Origin: Grifola frondosa
Taxonomy: Eukaryota > Basidiomycota > Agaricomycetes > Polyporales > Grifolaceae
Direction: 5' to 3'
DNA: 64,000 nucleotides
Assembly: GCA_001683735.1 (NCBI GenBank)
Contig: LUGG01000009.1
Span: forward strand, 496,001-560,000
The notes beneath the pieces are model-generated. The model ran no database searches and was not told the origin of the DNA. It worked only from the letters and a program-made list of their open reading frames with translations. Each line of letters opens with the position of its first letter. Within the stretch, counting starts at the first letter, position 1. This document shows positions 1-12,869 of this stretch, in pieces. Position numbers and translations under genes: made by a program.

Positions 1-177
1 GCGTTACGTAATGTTCATGTTCATGTTCCTTTCAACTTCTCCCCCACCGTGCATATGGCCCTCGCGGACACGGGAGGCTATCTTGTATTTCTACTTTTTA
101 TCCCGCTCCTGTCAACACTATGGATTTGGGTTCATCTTTCCCTAGCCTTGTACTGATCAGCACTGACGCGTCCACAG

Positions 178-1276
178 ATGATTGTCTCGAAACCGGCTAT
201 TATCTTCCACCTTTCTCAAGTATTCTTCAACTTTCTCGCTATGTGCTGTATGGCTAGCGTGGCCAGTTTTCAAGCCAAGTGGGGTGTAGGCCCGTGTATG
301 TACCTTTCAAGTAATCTGACTGGGATAGTCGCGTTAACTTGGCTCTGCAGCAGGACTCTCGGGCTTCGCGGTCTTCGTGTCCGTTGCCGGCATCGTTTAT
401 TCACTATTCATGCTACTGGTGCCAGTGATTTACGAAAAGTACGATAAGGGCGCACGTCTTGCGCGTGCTCTTAAGGAGGTTCGCGTTGGATTCATCCTCG
501 CCACCACGGGGACGGTCGTCAGCCTGCTCATCTCATTTATCGTAACAATCTCTGCGTGGACGGAAGCTGGATGCAAGAATGCTGACAATGATCCTCACGC
601 TGATAAGGGCGATGACTTCAAGAAGGGTCTCAGTGGTTGGTGCAGCACGAAGAAGGCTGGCGCCATCTTTTTCTGGCTAGCCTTCAGTGAGTCTTGATGT
701 CCTAAGCGCATTGTATTTCACGGGCGCTGACGCGTCCTAGTCTTCTGGCTCGCTACATTGACCCTGGCGATCCTTGACTGGCGCAACGGCAAGTCTATAC
801 GACCGCGTGACCCGCCTTTCGCACATCCCCTTGAGGCTACTGGCGAGGGCTCTATCTATTCTCGCGCGGATGGAGACGACGACTACACAGACGAGGAGGC
901 TCAGTATCAAAAACCAACTGTGGATAATTCCAATGCACCACAATCGCCATTCAGTGACAACCGCTATGCTGTGCCCGCAGCAGCGCCGCCATCGAGCACA
1001 TACGTGGCACCTCCCGCACAGTCTCGCCCCAGTATCGACGCGTACGGTGCGTTTTCCGATCCCGCACCCACCGGATTCGGCGCAGGCGGCTTCAGCGCGC
1101 CCACATCTACATCGCCAGCCAATGATGGTCCACGCGTCAGCAGGACGATGCAATATGCCGATCCGTACGCCGCGGTTCGCGCAACCATCACTGCCGGACA
1201 GCATTCTCCTGGACAGGTTACAACGCCGCCACCGGGCGCGGCACCGCCAGGCTACTCGTACGGCGGGTACAGCTAA
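178..1276 (+). CDS. MARVEL-like four-TM membrane protein
   Basis: Three exons (178-295, 351-686, 741-1276) give a 329-aa protein. Both introns have GT..AG ends and the reading frame holds across them. Four hydrophobic segments are visible: near residues 5-30, one starting just after intron 1, one around a VGFILATTG motif, and one that spans intron 2. A Trp/Cys-containing loop lies between TM3 and TM4. The C-terminal 140 residues are rich in Pro, Ala, Ser and Tyr, so probably a disordered cytosolic tail. This layout fits fungal MARVEL-type plasma-membrane proteins that organise membrane domains; that is inference from topology. The ATG at 178 directly follows an AG. An alternative ATG at 55, joined through a GT at 85, would add ten residues in frame, so the start is not settled. 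Confidence 0.75.
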
Positions 1277-1581
1277 GCTATTTTAATGGACATGGACTTC
1301 ATCGGGCGTTGTATGTAGTATGATGTGGTGCTCAGCTGCGGGACAGGCTTTTCGTTCGTGGCTGCCGGGAATACTCGGTTGGATGTGCTCGTTCATAGCT
1401 ATGCTATACGTTAATTTATGACCGCGACGGATTTCTACGTACATTTCTTGTAGTTTTTTTTTGTATAACTACACTACAACTCTGCTCGAGTCTGCGCACA
1501 ATATCGCGCTGATAAGCGCCGATGCCGTGTGGCGTTGTGTACGGTTGTTTACCAAACGCCTTGTTCCGTTCTTTCATCTCC
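1277..1581. other. intergenic, no gene seen
   Basis: Spacer between two same-strand genes. It holds a T-rich run near 1455 and presumably the 3' end of the upstream gene and the promoter of the next. No conserved frame was found. Confidence 0.5.
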
Positions 1582-4500
1582 ATGGCCCCGAGACAGCGCG
1601 ACCCACCGCCCCCAGGCATCCTCGCCTCCGCATTCAGTTTCGTATCGCGCGAGATCGAGTCATTCGTCACCGCAGCCACAGGTGGGGATGTGGAAGGAAA
1701 GGTGGGTGGTCCTTATCTTGCTTGATCACCAAAACAGCTGTTGAACGCGTTCAGATCCAACCGCGTCCTCACGCGTCAACATCACGCGTTACTTTGGATC
1801 TAGGAGTACCGTCAACAGATAACAGCCACGAGTGTGAGAAGGATGTCAAGAAGAAACATGTCCAGGATGGAACGGGAAGGGAAGCCGTACGGAGTCGCAA
1901 GCGCAGACCAGTCCACAGCGATAACGAAAGCGAGTCCTCATCTCGCGTCATGCGGAGGAAGTCACCATGCCATGCCGACTTCTCATTCGTCTCTATTGGC
2001 GATGATCTACAGCACAAGGTGAGTGGCTAACATTCATTGGTCGTCGTTGGAGACAGGTCAGCTCAATTGATGGTTTCTTCAGGAATCGTCCCTGCAGGCG
2101 TCGACGTCGCGCACAACTCTCGACGCAGAATTGAGCAAGAGGGACGATCGCGGAGGCCCAGACCGCAGAAAACGTGCACGTAAGATTTCAGACAGTGATC
2201 CGCTACAGAAGTGCAAACCGAGAGCGCGTACAAATGAGAGTGACGCGGATGACGAAACTGACTCGCCTTCGGCGCGATCTCCGTCTTCGAAGTCATCCCG
2301 TGTAGGTGACAACGTCACAATTCATAAAGGTCAGTTGGCGACCGCTTTATGCAAGGTTTCCACGCTGAGCTTGCAGTCCAGCCTCACCTGCGCCATCTCG
2401 CTCGCCATCCCCTGTGCCACTGCCTCTCAACATCCCTCGATCAACAATGCCCGGCTCGCTTTTTCCTCGCTCTCCGTCGCTCATGCCGGACACTCCGTCT
2501 CCCGGTTATATCGCTCGTCGCGTCCGATTCATTCCTCCCAGCAGTCTTTCCGCATCTGTAGAGGAACCCACGGAAGAGCCCTGTAGCCGGCCCTTCCGGC
2601 CCCGTCACGCCCCCAGAAGAGCAGTAGAAGAGACCAGGGTGATCACGGATGGTTAAAGATGCAGCGAAGAAGTTTGCACCGGATGCGGACCCATCGTTAA
2701 TGCTTCCATCGTCTCCCGCTATTTTGAGTCCCCGGAGAATGGAGAAACAACCAGAACAACAGGCATCACAATTACCTCTCAAAACAAGGAGGAAAGAGCG
2801 CATTTGGGATACATCTGGAGAAATCCGCGTTCGCGGAAAAGAGAGTGAAACTGCGAGCGGTACGCGAGGCTCAGGTGCGCAACGAGTCTGAGCCAGACGA
2901 CACAGAAAGAGGACACGACAAGGAACGAATACGTGTGCTTGAAGAAGAGATGCGCGACTCAAGGCCGAGGTAAGAGTTCACTACATCGAAACTATACTAA
3001 TAATCTGATCTCATGAATAGCTCGCCGTTCGTAATAGCCACCTGATGCCTCCGCCGCCTCCTCCGCCGCCGCCATCAGCGCGCTATCTCGGCCCTCTTCC
3101 ACGTCGCAGCGCTCCGCGTCTTCATCATCCTCTTCATCTGTTGCCTTTCCGAGCATTATCGACCCGAACAGTCCGCACGCACGAGCTCGTTTCTCATTTC
3201 TGCTCGTGCAGGACTGAAGCCCACGGCCCGGCCGATGGAAGCGCCCATCAATGCCGGGCCCTATGCTTTGCGGAAAGCCGGTCACCCCACTGTGAATGTA
3301 CCGACAGACAAAATGGCTGCGTTTTTGAACGAGGTGAAGACTGCGTGTTTGCGCAAAGTAAGCGACGGCGCTTCAGCCAGCAATCTCGGGCGGAGTATCA
3401 GCGGCAGTGGAATGAGTACTGCGCGGCGGGCCGCAACGGTGGGCGATTTATCGTTTGACATAGGTATCGCCGCTAGACTTGGAGAAAAGAGGAAGCGAGA
3501 TTTGAATGTGGCCGATGACACGACTGGTATGTATTGAGTGGGTCAGCTTCAATATCAGGATTCTAACTTATCTTTAGGCGCTCCTTCTGCCAAGCGTCGA
3601 TATACCACGTTTATAATCCCCGACAATACGAGTGCAAATTCTTCGTCGTCCAACACCTCTAATGAAACTCGATCAACCGCTCCTGGCCTTTCCTCTTCGC
3701 CGCCCAATTCACAGTTGATGCATCCCAGTTCACAGACATGGCCATCGGTGTCGAGCACTGAGACAGACATTACAACGCCATCGCTCTGCTCCGACAATGA
3801 CAACGAGCACGAACGCGAGTTGCCTAGTCCACCGACGCCTGATCAGCACGGGAGTCCAGCTCACGCGGACACTACGCTCACGAGGCTCACACCCCCACAA
3901 CCAGAGCGGGAAGTGATCGATGTGGATCAGGACTCGCCCGAATCTCACATCGTACATCCTATCGAGCAGCCATTGCCTATTCTGGAGCGAAAGGACGTGC
4001 AGAGTGCGTTTGCGCGCAGGGTGCCCTCATCACCCATGCCTCCGGACACACCCCGCAAACCTCTTCCGCCTGCCCGCTCGCGTCCGCGTACTAAGCCCAC
4101 GCGGAAGCCTATCCCCGTAGAAGATGAGGACGCATCAGATGGTGTAGACCCGCTGTCGCTCACATATTCTCCACCTTCGATGAAGGTTGTGCGTGCTGCA
4201 CCGCGTATTGCAGACCCACCACTGCAACCCAGAATAAAGAAGGGAACTAACAAAGACTCGTCGAGACTGCCTGTACCCGCGCGAGCCTCGCGTGTGCCGG
4301 ATACACCACCTATTACGCCTACGATCTCCCAGCAACAGCAGCAGCAACAACACCAACACCAAGAAGCCCCTACTACATCGAATACCATACGGCGGAGACG
4401 AACCCTAGACGAAGAGTTGCGACGGGCTGGCGACAGCTTGTGGCAGGATACTCCGGTAGCCCCCCCTCGTGACAATCAACAGCACGCGGACGTGCAGGAG

Positions 4501-4692
4501 GACCTGGATAGCAGCGAGCTAGTTGGGGTCGGCACAAAAAGCAAGCGGCGAGGCTTTCTCTCTGGGGGTGGCGCCGCTGGTGCGCCAGTCTTCATGGGTG
4601 TGGGATATGTTCAAGGCGCAATGGACGACGATGAAATCCAGATCATTGAACCACCCCAGAAGAAAACAAGCAAGACAAAGACGAAGCGGTGA
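1582..4692 (+). CDS. large disordered, probably nuclear protein of unknown function
   Basis: A multi-exon gene. Exon 1 starts at ATG 1582 (MAPRQRDPPPP) and runs to 1681; exon 2 is 1738-2018; exon 3 starts at 2083 with a donor near 2330; exon 4 starts near 2382. Later exons run to the stop at 4692, with a clean intron before the last exon (donor after 3525, acceptor just before GCGCCTTCT). The product is rich in Ser, Pro, Arg and acidic residues. It has a short charged helical stretch near 2830-2970, an Ala/Ser-rich block, a more conserved-looking middle piece (NAGPYALRKAGHPTVNVP, then SFDIGIAARLGEKRKRD), and a polyQ/H tract. Several KR-rich stretches suggest nuclear location. I do not recognise the family. 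The frame changes near 2640-2670, 2800-2870 and 3186-3200 have no convincing introns, so indels are likely. Confidence 0.55.
4329..4361 (+). repeat. CAG/CAA-rich polyglutamine tract
   Basis: Repeated CAG/CAA codons inside the last exon of the unknown protein encode about seven Gln followed by alternating His and Gln. A low-complexity coding repeat. Confidence 0.85.
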
Positions 4693-5131
4693 TATCCTGG
4701 GCTATTTTTTTCACTACGATCTTGTCGTTCCGGTGGTGTATATATCACAGATGTGTATTCTTATTTTCCTATCTCATGTGGACGTATCTCGGTGTCATGT
4801 ATCTCGACAATTTGTACCGGAAATGGGATCGCTTCCTTGATCATTCTTTCACTGCTGACACAATTAAGAACCTGCGAATGTAGCCAACTTGCTATAGTAA
4901 AGATACACGACGATATGCCTTCAAAATCCTTCTATTGCAACGTACGTTATCATGAAGCTATTGTTTGTTTGGAGTTGTTTACCAAGAGCCTCTAAATTCA
5001 ACAAGGCCAAACCATTCGGAGATTCAGTGCCGGGAAGCCGGGGAGGAAAGCCAAAGTCGATTGGGGCTTCGAGTCTTAACTTCATCCATGCGCTAAGACC
5101 TCTGCCATCTTGCTTCGGAGACCCATATGTT
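4693..5131. other. intergenic, no gene seen
   Basis: Contains the 3' flank of the upstream gene and the likely promoter of the biotin gene. The frame of the biotin gene stays open upstream as far as 4952, but the conserved synthetase start fits the ATG at 5132. Confidence 0.5.
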
Positions 5132-7935
5132 ATGTCTTTGCTTTTTAAGAATCTCCGAGTACACCAAATATTTGGTGCAAATACCGATGTCGGAAAGACA
5201 ATACTAACTTCTGCTCTTGTCCGTGCTTCCGCGTCCAATGGAAATGCAGTATATTATCTGAAGCCCGTCAGCACGGGTCCCATGGAAGATGCTGACGACG
5301 AGTTGAGTAATTTTCTCTCGTATTAATGTGTCTAATTAAATGTCGCTATGAAGACATGTTAAGCGTTTTGCTGGTGAATTCAAGGATGTTGTACACGCGA
5401 AATGTCTATTCCGCTTCGACGAGCCAGTCAGTCCTCATCTTGCTGCTCGTCTTGCCAATGACAGAAGTGCCTCGAAGGTAAAGGAATTCGGTCCCTTCAT
5501 TATGCCGTGACCAATTTTATCTCTAAGATTCCGGTACCCACGGACGATGCCTTTGTGAATGCTGTTTCGACTCATATACGACAATGCGCCGTGGACACCA
5601 AAAATCTGGCTCACATGTACGTCGAGACAGCAGGAGGTGAGGATCTCTGCGACCAGTGAGTGGCAGAATTTATCTTCGCACTTGTCTACTATTTCTCCAA
5701 TCGACGGCTTTGCATACCACTGCTACTGGTATTCGGTCATTTGTCGCATGAGAGCCCCTTCAGCACTTGGCCGAATTTTTGTTAAAACACGACCCAAGCT
5801 ATCATGTCTCACTTACTGATTGTGTGTGCCCGCGGATTATATTGACAATTTCCGACAGGTGTACACAGTCCTACATTATCTGGTACTACCCAACTGGATA
5901 GCTACAGACCGCTCTTTCTGCCAACGGTCCTGATCGGAGATTCAAAACTCGGAGGCATCTCATCCACCATCTCTTCATATGAGTCGCTACTCCTCCGTGG
6001 TTACATCGTCGACTCCATCCTGCTGTGCCGTGACGAATATTACCGTAATTGGGAATATCTTATCCCTTATTTTGCTGAACGTGGTGTGCACGTAGCCTCG
6101 GTCAATCCTCCACCAGATCGGGATGCCAACTTTCAGGAAAACTTCCAGTTGACGAACAAATACTACCAGGACATCGTACCTTCCTCCAATGACAGTCCCA
6201 TTTTCGACGTCATCAAGCATCTGGACGATTGCCACACCCGTCGACTCTCAGAACTCGACTCTTCGCCTCGCCGCGCACTGGATACAATTTGGTGGCCCTT
6301 CGTGCAACACGGCCGCGTAAAGGAGCAGGATGTCAATATCATTGACAGCGCGTGGGGTGACTTTTTCACGGTATATAACGGACGTCGTGCACCTTCGCCT
6401 TCGCCTTCATCGCCCTCATTGCTTGAGCCCCAGTTCGACGGCTCGGCATCATGGTGGACGCAAGCCGTCGGTCATGCACATCCCTCTCTAGCACTCGCAG
6501 CTGTTCAAGCCGCAGGTCGGTATGGTCACGTTATGTTTCCAGAGGCCGCGCATCTCCCCGCGCAAGCTTGCCGAGCGTCTTGTCAGCACAGGACCTGGTA
6601 AGGGCTGGGCTTCCCGAGTCTTCTTCTCAGACGACGGTTCCACGGGCATGGAAGTCGCAATCAAAATGGCTTTGCGTGCGTTTGCTACTCGAGAGCGCGG
6701 TGCCTTAGGTGGTGCACGGCGGAAGGATCTGGGCGTGCTCGGGCTCAAGGGGAGCTACCACGGAGATACAATCGGCGCTATGGACGCGTGTGAAGAAGGC
6801 GTATATACGTGCGAGTGGCATGAGGCGAAGGGGTATTGGTTCGACCCTCCTAGCGTGTCGATTCGTAAGGGCAAGGTGGTTGTCTCGCTTCCTCCTGCTA
6901 TTGCTGCGGAGACGGATGATGGTGCTTCGGACATCGTGACCGGATCTCTTGCGTGGACGTACAATATGCAAGAACGCCTCGGAACGCCGCTGGCGAACGT
7001 GTATCGCACCTATATTGAACGTACTTTGCACAAGCTTGAAACCAATGGAGGTCCGAAGATCGCTGCTCTTGTCCTTGAACCTCTGGTCATGGGCGCTGGA
7101 GGGATGATCTTCGTTGATCCCCTGTTCCAACGTGTCTTAATTGATGTCGTCCGGCAAAGTGCACCGTCTGCACTTGCACAACCGGCGTCGCCATGGTCCG
7201 GTCTTCCCGTCATCTTTGATGAAGTATTCATCGGGTTGTATCGCCTCGGCGTGCAGAGCTCAACATCTCTCCTTGGAGTGTACCCCGACATCTTGGTCAA
7301 TGCGAAAATACTCACAGGCGGCCTCGTGCCAATGGCGACTACCCTCGCGTCAGACTCAATCTACCAAGCGTTCTTGAGCGACGACAAGGTCGATGCGCTT
7401 CTTCATGGGCATAGTTATACCGCATACCCCGTAGGATGTGCAGTTGCGAACGAGACGCTCGACATCGCGGAGAAATTGACTACTAGTGATTCCTGGGTGA
7501 ATGCCCGGGAGCAATGGAAAGTCCCCCATCCGGAGAAGGCAGACGAAGTAGCCCTCTGGAGCTTCTGGGATCCTGGATTTGTCGATGTCGTCTCCCGTAC
7601 TGCCGGTGTCAGCGAGGTGATGACGCTTGGTACCGTGCTTTCCATCAAGCTCCAGGACGACACTGCAGGTGAGCTCGCTTGTTTGTAGTTCTGTGAGACA
7701 ATTTGACTCGTTTATTATAGGATATCAATCACATTCTGCCCAAAAGCTGCTAGAGTCAATCAAATTTGGTGTCGATTCTGAGACACTTTCAACTGCTCCC
7801 GGCGGATCTCCATTTGGCATACATTATCGGACGTTAGGGAACGTCGCGTACTTCATGTTGAGCTTGAACACACCCCACGCGGTTGTTCGTGCTATAGAGG
7901 AGAGAGTGTGGGACATCTTGAGTAACCGTGGGTAG
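5132..7935 (+). CDS. BIO3-BIO1: bifunctional dethiobiotin synthetase / DAPA aminotransferase
   Basis: A fusion of two steps of biotin synthesis. The N-terminal half is dethiobiotin synthetase, with the P-loop GANTDVGKT at residues 15-23 and conserved KPVSTGP. The C-terminal half is the PLP-dependent 7,8-diaminopelargonate aminotransferase: LKGSYHGDTIGAMDA, VIFDEVFIGLYRLG, the PLP lysine in NAKILTGGL, and HGHSYTAYPVGCAVA. The fusion is known in fungi and plants, usually mitochondrial. Introns: a non-consensus GTTGAG donor near 5301, one after 5479, a long one at about 5638-5860, and a last one near 7669-7721; the final exon ends at 7935. The frame breaks at 6560-6564: HLPA is followed by KLAERLVS only after a shift, with no room for an intron. 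A Ser/Pro-rich stretch near 6390-6420 lies inside the aminotransferase half. Confidence 0.93.
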
Positions 7936-8222
7936 AATAGTCAGAAAAATCGGCAGGACTTGCCGTGCAAATCACAAAGACTTCACCATGGCCCATTCAA
8001 GCTCGAAGTTTGTTTGTTGCAAAACGTGTACAGTCAAAACAGACCCCAATCAAATCTTGTTATTGCAATCAGTTCATTGTTTGTTCTTCACTTGCGGAGA
8101 ATCTTTACAATTCAATTTCGTGTCTGTTCTGTGTTAGATCCCGGGATGCCAATTTACGCGCGGAGAATTACATGAGACATTGCTACAATCGAGATTATCC
8201 GCAATGAGGACATATATAAGAA
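7936..8222. other. convergent 3' spacer
   Basis: Short space between the ends of two convergent genes. No further gene seen. Confidence 0.5.
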
Positions 8223-11200
8223 TTAGCTCCTCCAATACTGTGCCCAGTCGTGCATCCTATCCAAAACAGCAGTGAACGGAGAGATATCATTCAGCAACTT
8301 CTCGAAATGTTCGATCGCCATCTCCTCCGTGAGGTCTAAGCAAAATTTCCCCAAAACCTGCTCGTGTACATCACGATGCTTGATATGCGGGATGTTTGCG
8401 TCCACCATCAAGGTCACCAAGTTTAGAATCAGGTTCGCGCTCTTGCGGAGGATCGTGAACGCCGTGAAGCAGAAGTTTTTGAAGCGCGTGTAGTGGACAG
8501 ACTGCACCCCGCCCATGGCTTCTACCATCTCCTTGCAGACTTTGACTGGCGGTGCAAGGGGTTTGGGATCTCGGCCGAGTATGTAGCCGAAGTCCACTAA
8601 TGACAAAACATTGAGTAATGTATGGGATCATTGGAATGAGAAACGTACCGTGGAAGAAGTGGCCTACATAGGACGACCGTCAACATCAACTATAGTAGAT
8701 GTTTGAAGTACGTACCATCAGGGGCAAGTAACAAATTGTCCAGGTGACGATCACCAACTCCAAGCAAATAGGTCACAACGCAATATCCCGCTGGGTGCGA
8801 GGCATTATCACTTTTCCGAAAACAAAACGCAAGTAACTGCAACGTACCACAACTGCGGAGGAAGGTGTCAATCACGCCAGGTTCGACACCATAGGTCCCG
8901 ACGCTACCCTCATCCGGATAATTTGCCCGCAAGTAGTTCAACAGCGAACCATTCTCGCTCACGATGGCAGCGATTGTCTTGCTAGGAATGAACTGTACCA
9001 TACCCTGGGATGGCCCGGTCGCCAGGACATCATACGGACTCAACTTCAAGTCGAGGTTCTCCTTTCGCAGCAGCCTATCCATGAGCGTGAAAAGCTGTAT
9101 CACTAGCTGATCTTGGCGCATGTCGTCGCCATCCTTGAACATGATTGGATACTCGGAGCCGTCCGTACACTGGAAGTATAACAGCATCGGAAACATATTC
9201 GACTTGAACACGCTTGATTTCTCGGCAATGATGCCGGTGACCTCGATGCGCGCGTTGAGAGGTAGTGGGAGTGGAGCCATGGAAGCGAGACCGTTCTTCG
9301 AGTCGGCGAGGAAAGTACGCAGTTTCTCGATCTTTTTGGGGCGAGGGTCTTTGGATGTGCGAAGTTCCTTTGCGCGCTTCGAGAGTACATCAATGAGTTC
9401 CCCTTGACGCCGCATCAGATCCCGCCTTTCTACGCCATTCTCACACTGCAGAGTTGGATTAGCCAGTTTCTTCCATTCACACTTGAGGACCAGACAGTTA
9501 CCTCAAGAATTTTGCCCATGAACTTGTAGACAACCCTTCCGTACATCTTGGCCATCATTCTGTCATCCAGTGAAACTTCGACCATTAGATACCAATAGAA
9601 ACGATTCCCAAGTATGCGATTCCGGACTGCGCGTCCTATGAGGAAGTCTGAAAGTCCACTGTCATCATACGATATTCGCTCGTAATCGACCGGGACGACC
9701 GGCTGATCACTAGCCGTGCTCTCAAATTTCAGCGCCTGAACTAGCTGCAGCAAGTATAAGAGCAATTCCTGGGAAGACCAGCAGAACATTAGATGCCATT
9801 TTTAGGACATTAGATGATCTGGAGGCTCACATCGTCGTCCGCACGGCCAAGTTGCTTGACTGCGAAAGCTCTCACGCGAGAATCAACGGTGTTCGGGCCA
9901 AGCAGCTCGAGTGCATCATCCGTGTCGATCTCTGTCCATTGTGGCAGTAACTCTTCCACTGCTTGCTTGACTTCAGATGGGTCGCGCCAAGTGACGGACT
10001 TTAGGAACTTCGTGAGGCCGCGCTTGTCTCGTGTGAGTAGAAACGGAACTTCCATATGAGATCTTTCTCCTCCGATGTAAGAGGTTGGCTTGGAGCGTAG
10101 TTCAAGATTTCCTGAGGATTCAGAACATGAGATGATTCTCAGAAATGAAAATACAGGGAACGTACCCCGAGTTCGTCTCTGATCTTAGCGTTCGGTTTCA
10201 GTTCTCGGTCGTATGGACTACTTCGATGACTGCGGACGAGACGGCGGTGCTTGTCTTCAACTGGGTTCTCACGAGCAATATCGGGATCGACAACTGTCCA
10301 TAAATGGATGTCGGAGGCAAACGTAGACGATATTGTTGGAGCTGGTGTTGATACAACGGGAGAGAGCGCGGAGCTTGACGGGACATTGGATGCGTCCTAT
10401 CGTGTGTTCGCGAAATCAGCTTTGTTGACTGTACCAGAGTATTGACTTACGGGTTCATAAAGATGACAGGGAAGTCGAATCGAGGAGTCAATATACAAGA
10501 AGAGGTTCTCCGATTTCTCCGTTTCGGCCTATGATCATGTCGACACACGTCAATATGTTTCCGTTTCCTTTACTGCTCTCTACTACTCACCGCATGGATT
10601 TCTGCCATTTTACGGAACGCCATGGCATCCAACCAGTCAGACTTTGGTAGGTCGCCACGTTCATACTTCTTCACGAGCTGTGGAGGCGATGAGCAACGCC
10701 TGCATAGTGTGTGACTGGACACTATAGTGCACCTTCTCTAACCTGCCCATCTCGTCTCGTGTACCAATCTTACTTGGAGTGGTGGTCTCAATTGATCCAT
10801 CGGCCTCACGATCTGGCCACAGCAACAAACGGTGTTTTCCTCGTCTCAAGGTCCTAGAAATCAGTCGTAGTTAATAAAAGATACCCTGATCACGAAACAA
10901 CCTACCATTTCTTCCCAAATAACCGGAACGTGGATCCACCTACGGGTACTGCTGACCTTGGACCTGCGATGTCCCATACAGTGAACGTGATCTGGGAGCT
11001 TAACGGCAGGTCGCAATAGCGTATAGGTAGTGTTATCCACTCGTTCCATCTATATATAAACATAAAAATCAAAGCTTGCAGCGAGACTTGAGACTCACGT
11101 ATAGTCCTTCTTAAAGGCCTTGAATGACGTCCGGAAGGGTATAGTTAATGGTTTATTATCTGCAATCAACTGACAAGTGACATAGATGTCCGAAAATTCC

Positions 11201-11473
11201 CTTCACCTGCGGTCATTGAGAGAAACTAATGGAGAGGGAACCCAGCTAAACTCACGGAGACTGTTGAACTCCATGAAACCGCAACTCAGGCTTCTCCAAC
11301 AATTCCGTGAACGATCTAGGTTTCCGAGTGCCTTCTAACTGGGAACGGTATGACGCGTGTGCTCAGAACATTGGCATATGAAGATGATTGGGAACCATAC
11401 ATGCGGAATGTGACTGCAGCTTGAGATCGCTAAGCTTCGCAAATGAGAAATCGTCGCGATTATCCTTGTCCAT
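8223..11473 (-). CDS. VPS34: class III phosphatidylinositol 3-kinase Vps34
   Basis: Makes phosphatidylinositol-3-phosphate for autophagy and endosomal/vacuolar sorting, in a complex with Vps15. Domain order from the N-terminus: C2-type region ([35 protein letters not shown]), helical PIK domain ([20 protein letters not shown]), then the kinase. The kinase shows [11 protein letters not shown], the catalytic loop [12 protein letters not shown] and the DFG-type [13 protein letters not shown]. The extreme C-terminus ([10 protein letters not shown]) is complete. About ten exons; an intron interrupts [13 protein letters not shown] near 8850. The start at 11473 begins [14 protein letters not shown]. 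Two frame breaks lie in conserved sequence, near 10481-10490 (before PRFDFPVIF) and near 10033-10041 (WKFRFY|LTRDKRG). They look like single-base indels. The gene is divergent from the Nudix gene. Confidence 0.93.
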
Positions 11474-11666
11474 AGCTCAGCCTGATGAACGTGAACTTTA
11501 GAATAGATGTTTGCAGGGTTTTGCTAGCTAGTTCTCAAAATATACACTAGTCGAGAGTATCTATGTTCTATGTTCGTTCCAGGTAAACCCACCAAGAATG
11601 GGAGGAGAAGGCGTAAAGTTGAAGCACGCCTAGAGAGGTTGCCACAATCAGGATACATTATGGCAA

Positions 11667-11672
11667 CACGTG
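11667..11672. promoter_or_regulatory. CACGTG E-box in the VPS34/Nudix divergent promoter
   Basis: CACGTG lies between the two divergent starts (11473 and 11773). This is the core bHLH site (Cbf1/Pho4 type in yeasts). A regulatory role here is inference. Confidence 0.35.
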
Positions 11673-11772
11673 ACTAAGACGCGTCGGTTAGATCGCCTCA
11701 TCCGGTGTGAAGGGCAAGTGAAGGGGACTCACCTCCGACCCCCCATTTCTAGCTTGCGTCTCAAAGTATCTT

Positions 11773-12869
11773 ATGATGGGTACAACATACGAGTTACCTC
11801 ACGCGGCCCTCTTATCTTTGCCCTCCAAAGCCCAGGATTGTATCGAACGACTCAGACTTCACGAGCCTGAGAAGGTTGACCTGTCCGTCAGTGCTACAAT
11901 TTCATTCTACAGATAGTGCCGACAAAATACTAGATCAGGATATCCTGTAACCAAACTCGCAGCAGTCCTCATTCTCTTATATGAGAAGGCCGGAGAGCTC
12001 AGAGTGCTTCTCACTACCCGTTCAAAGTCTTTGCGAGCACATCCTGGTCAGACAGCTCTCCCAGGGGGCAAAGTAGACACAACCGATGCGAATGTGGTTG
12101 TCACTGCGGTGAGCACACATGTCTATGCCACAGTTTAAATATTGGAGTTGCTCTCTTGTAGTATCGAGAAGCATTCGAAGAGGTCGGTTTACCCCTGAAC
12201 TGTCCCGACGTTCATACCGTGTGCATTATGAGGCCATTCCTGTCCTCAAGCAAGTTATTCGTCACCCCAATCGTCGCCCTCCTTTCCAATCTTTCCATCC
12301 TCGATCAGCTCGTACCTTGTGAGAGTGAAGTAGACTGCATATTCACCCATCCACTTGAAGCCATATTGGATCCAAATCTAGCGGAAGCCGAGCCATTGGT
12401 TCCTAAGGGGAGCAAAGATTGGCTTTATGAGCCAGATTACCATGTACGTATGAAGGCCAGTAGCGGTAACCCGACCCACCATGCTAATTTTCATACAACA
12501 GAGTACTTCCGATATCTTTTTGTCGTGGCTTGGCAACAGCACATACCGCATGCATCGTTTCCGATCATCCGCTTCCCCAATCAAGGGCCTCACCTCTGAT
12601 ATCCTCGTAGGTTCTCCAGTGTATCTACTACATGGCTGTATGGCTTAAGTCGGTCTCAGATTGCAGCAGCAGAAATTGCTTACGACAGACAGCCTGCATA
12701 CGAGCGGTACTCCCCCGGACAGCTGGAAGGATTTGCACCGATCCTACGTATACTAGAAGCCGAACTTGACGTGCAGCATGCGGCCTCCGGAACGTCCACG
12801 CCGACACCAAAGATCGAAATTGGTGTGCAGACCAGTCATGCCAGCACCGTCTTTACCCGAAGCAATTGA
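11773..12869 (+). CDS. Nudix hydrolase, peroxisomal CoA diphosphatase-like (PCD1/NUDT7 type)
   Basis: Five exons. The start carries two ATG codons in tandem (11773 and 11776), then MGTTYELPHAALLSLP. Exon 2 has the core strand PVTKLAAVLILLYEKAGELR, and the Nudix box spans an intron: GGKVDTTDANVVVTA then YREAFEEVGL, with the REx2EE metal-binding glutamates. A LRAHPGQTALPGG motif precedes the box, as in CoA-pyrophosphatase-type Nudix enzymes that cleave CoA or its derivatives. The last exon (from about 12651) ends at 12869 after a disordered tail. No peroxisomal SKL-type C-terminus is seen (it ends FTRSN). Intron 1 is very short (about 42 nt), so that junction is uncertain. No frame break was found. 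Confidence 0.85.

Noticed and set aside
8825..8870. Extra segment in the VPS34 kinase frame
   Set aside because: It is an unspliced intron that happens to be open; removing it joins FLRSC to AGYCVVTY as in the family.
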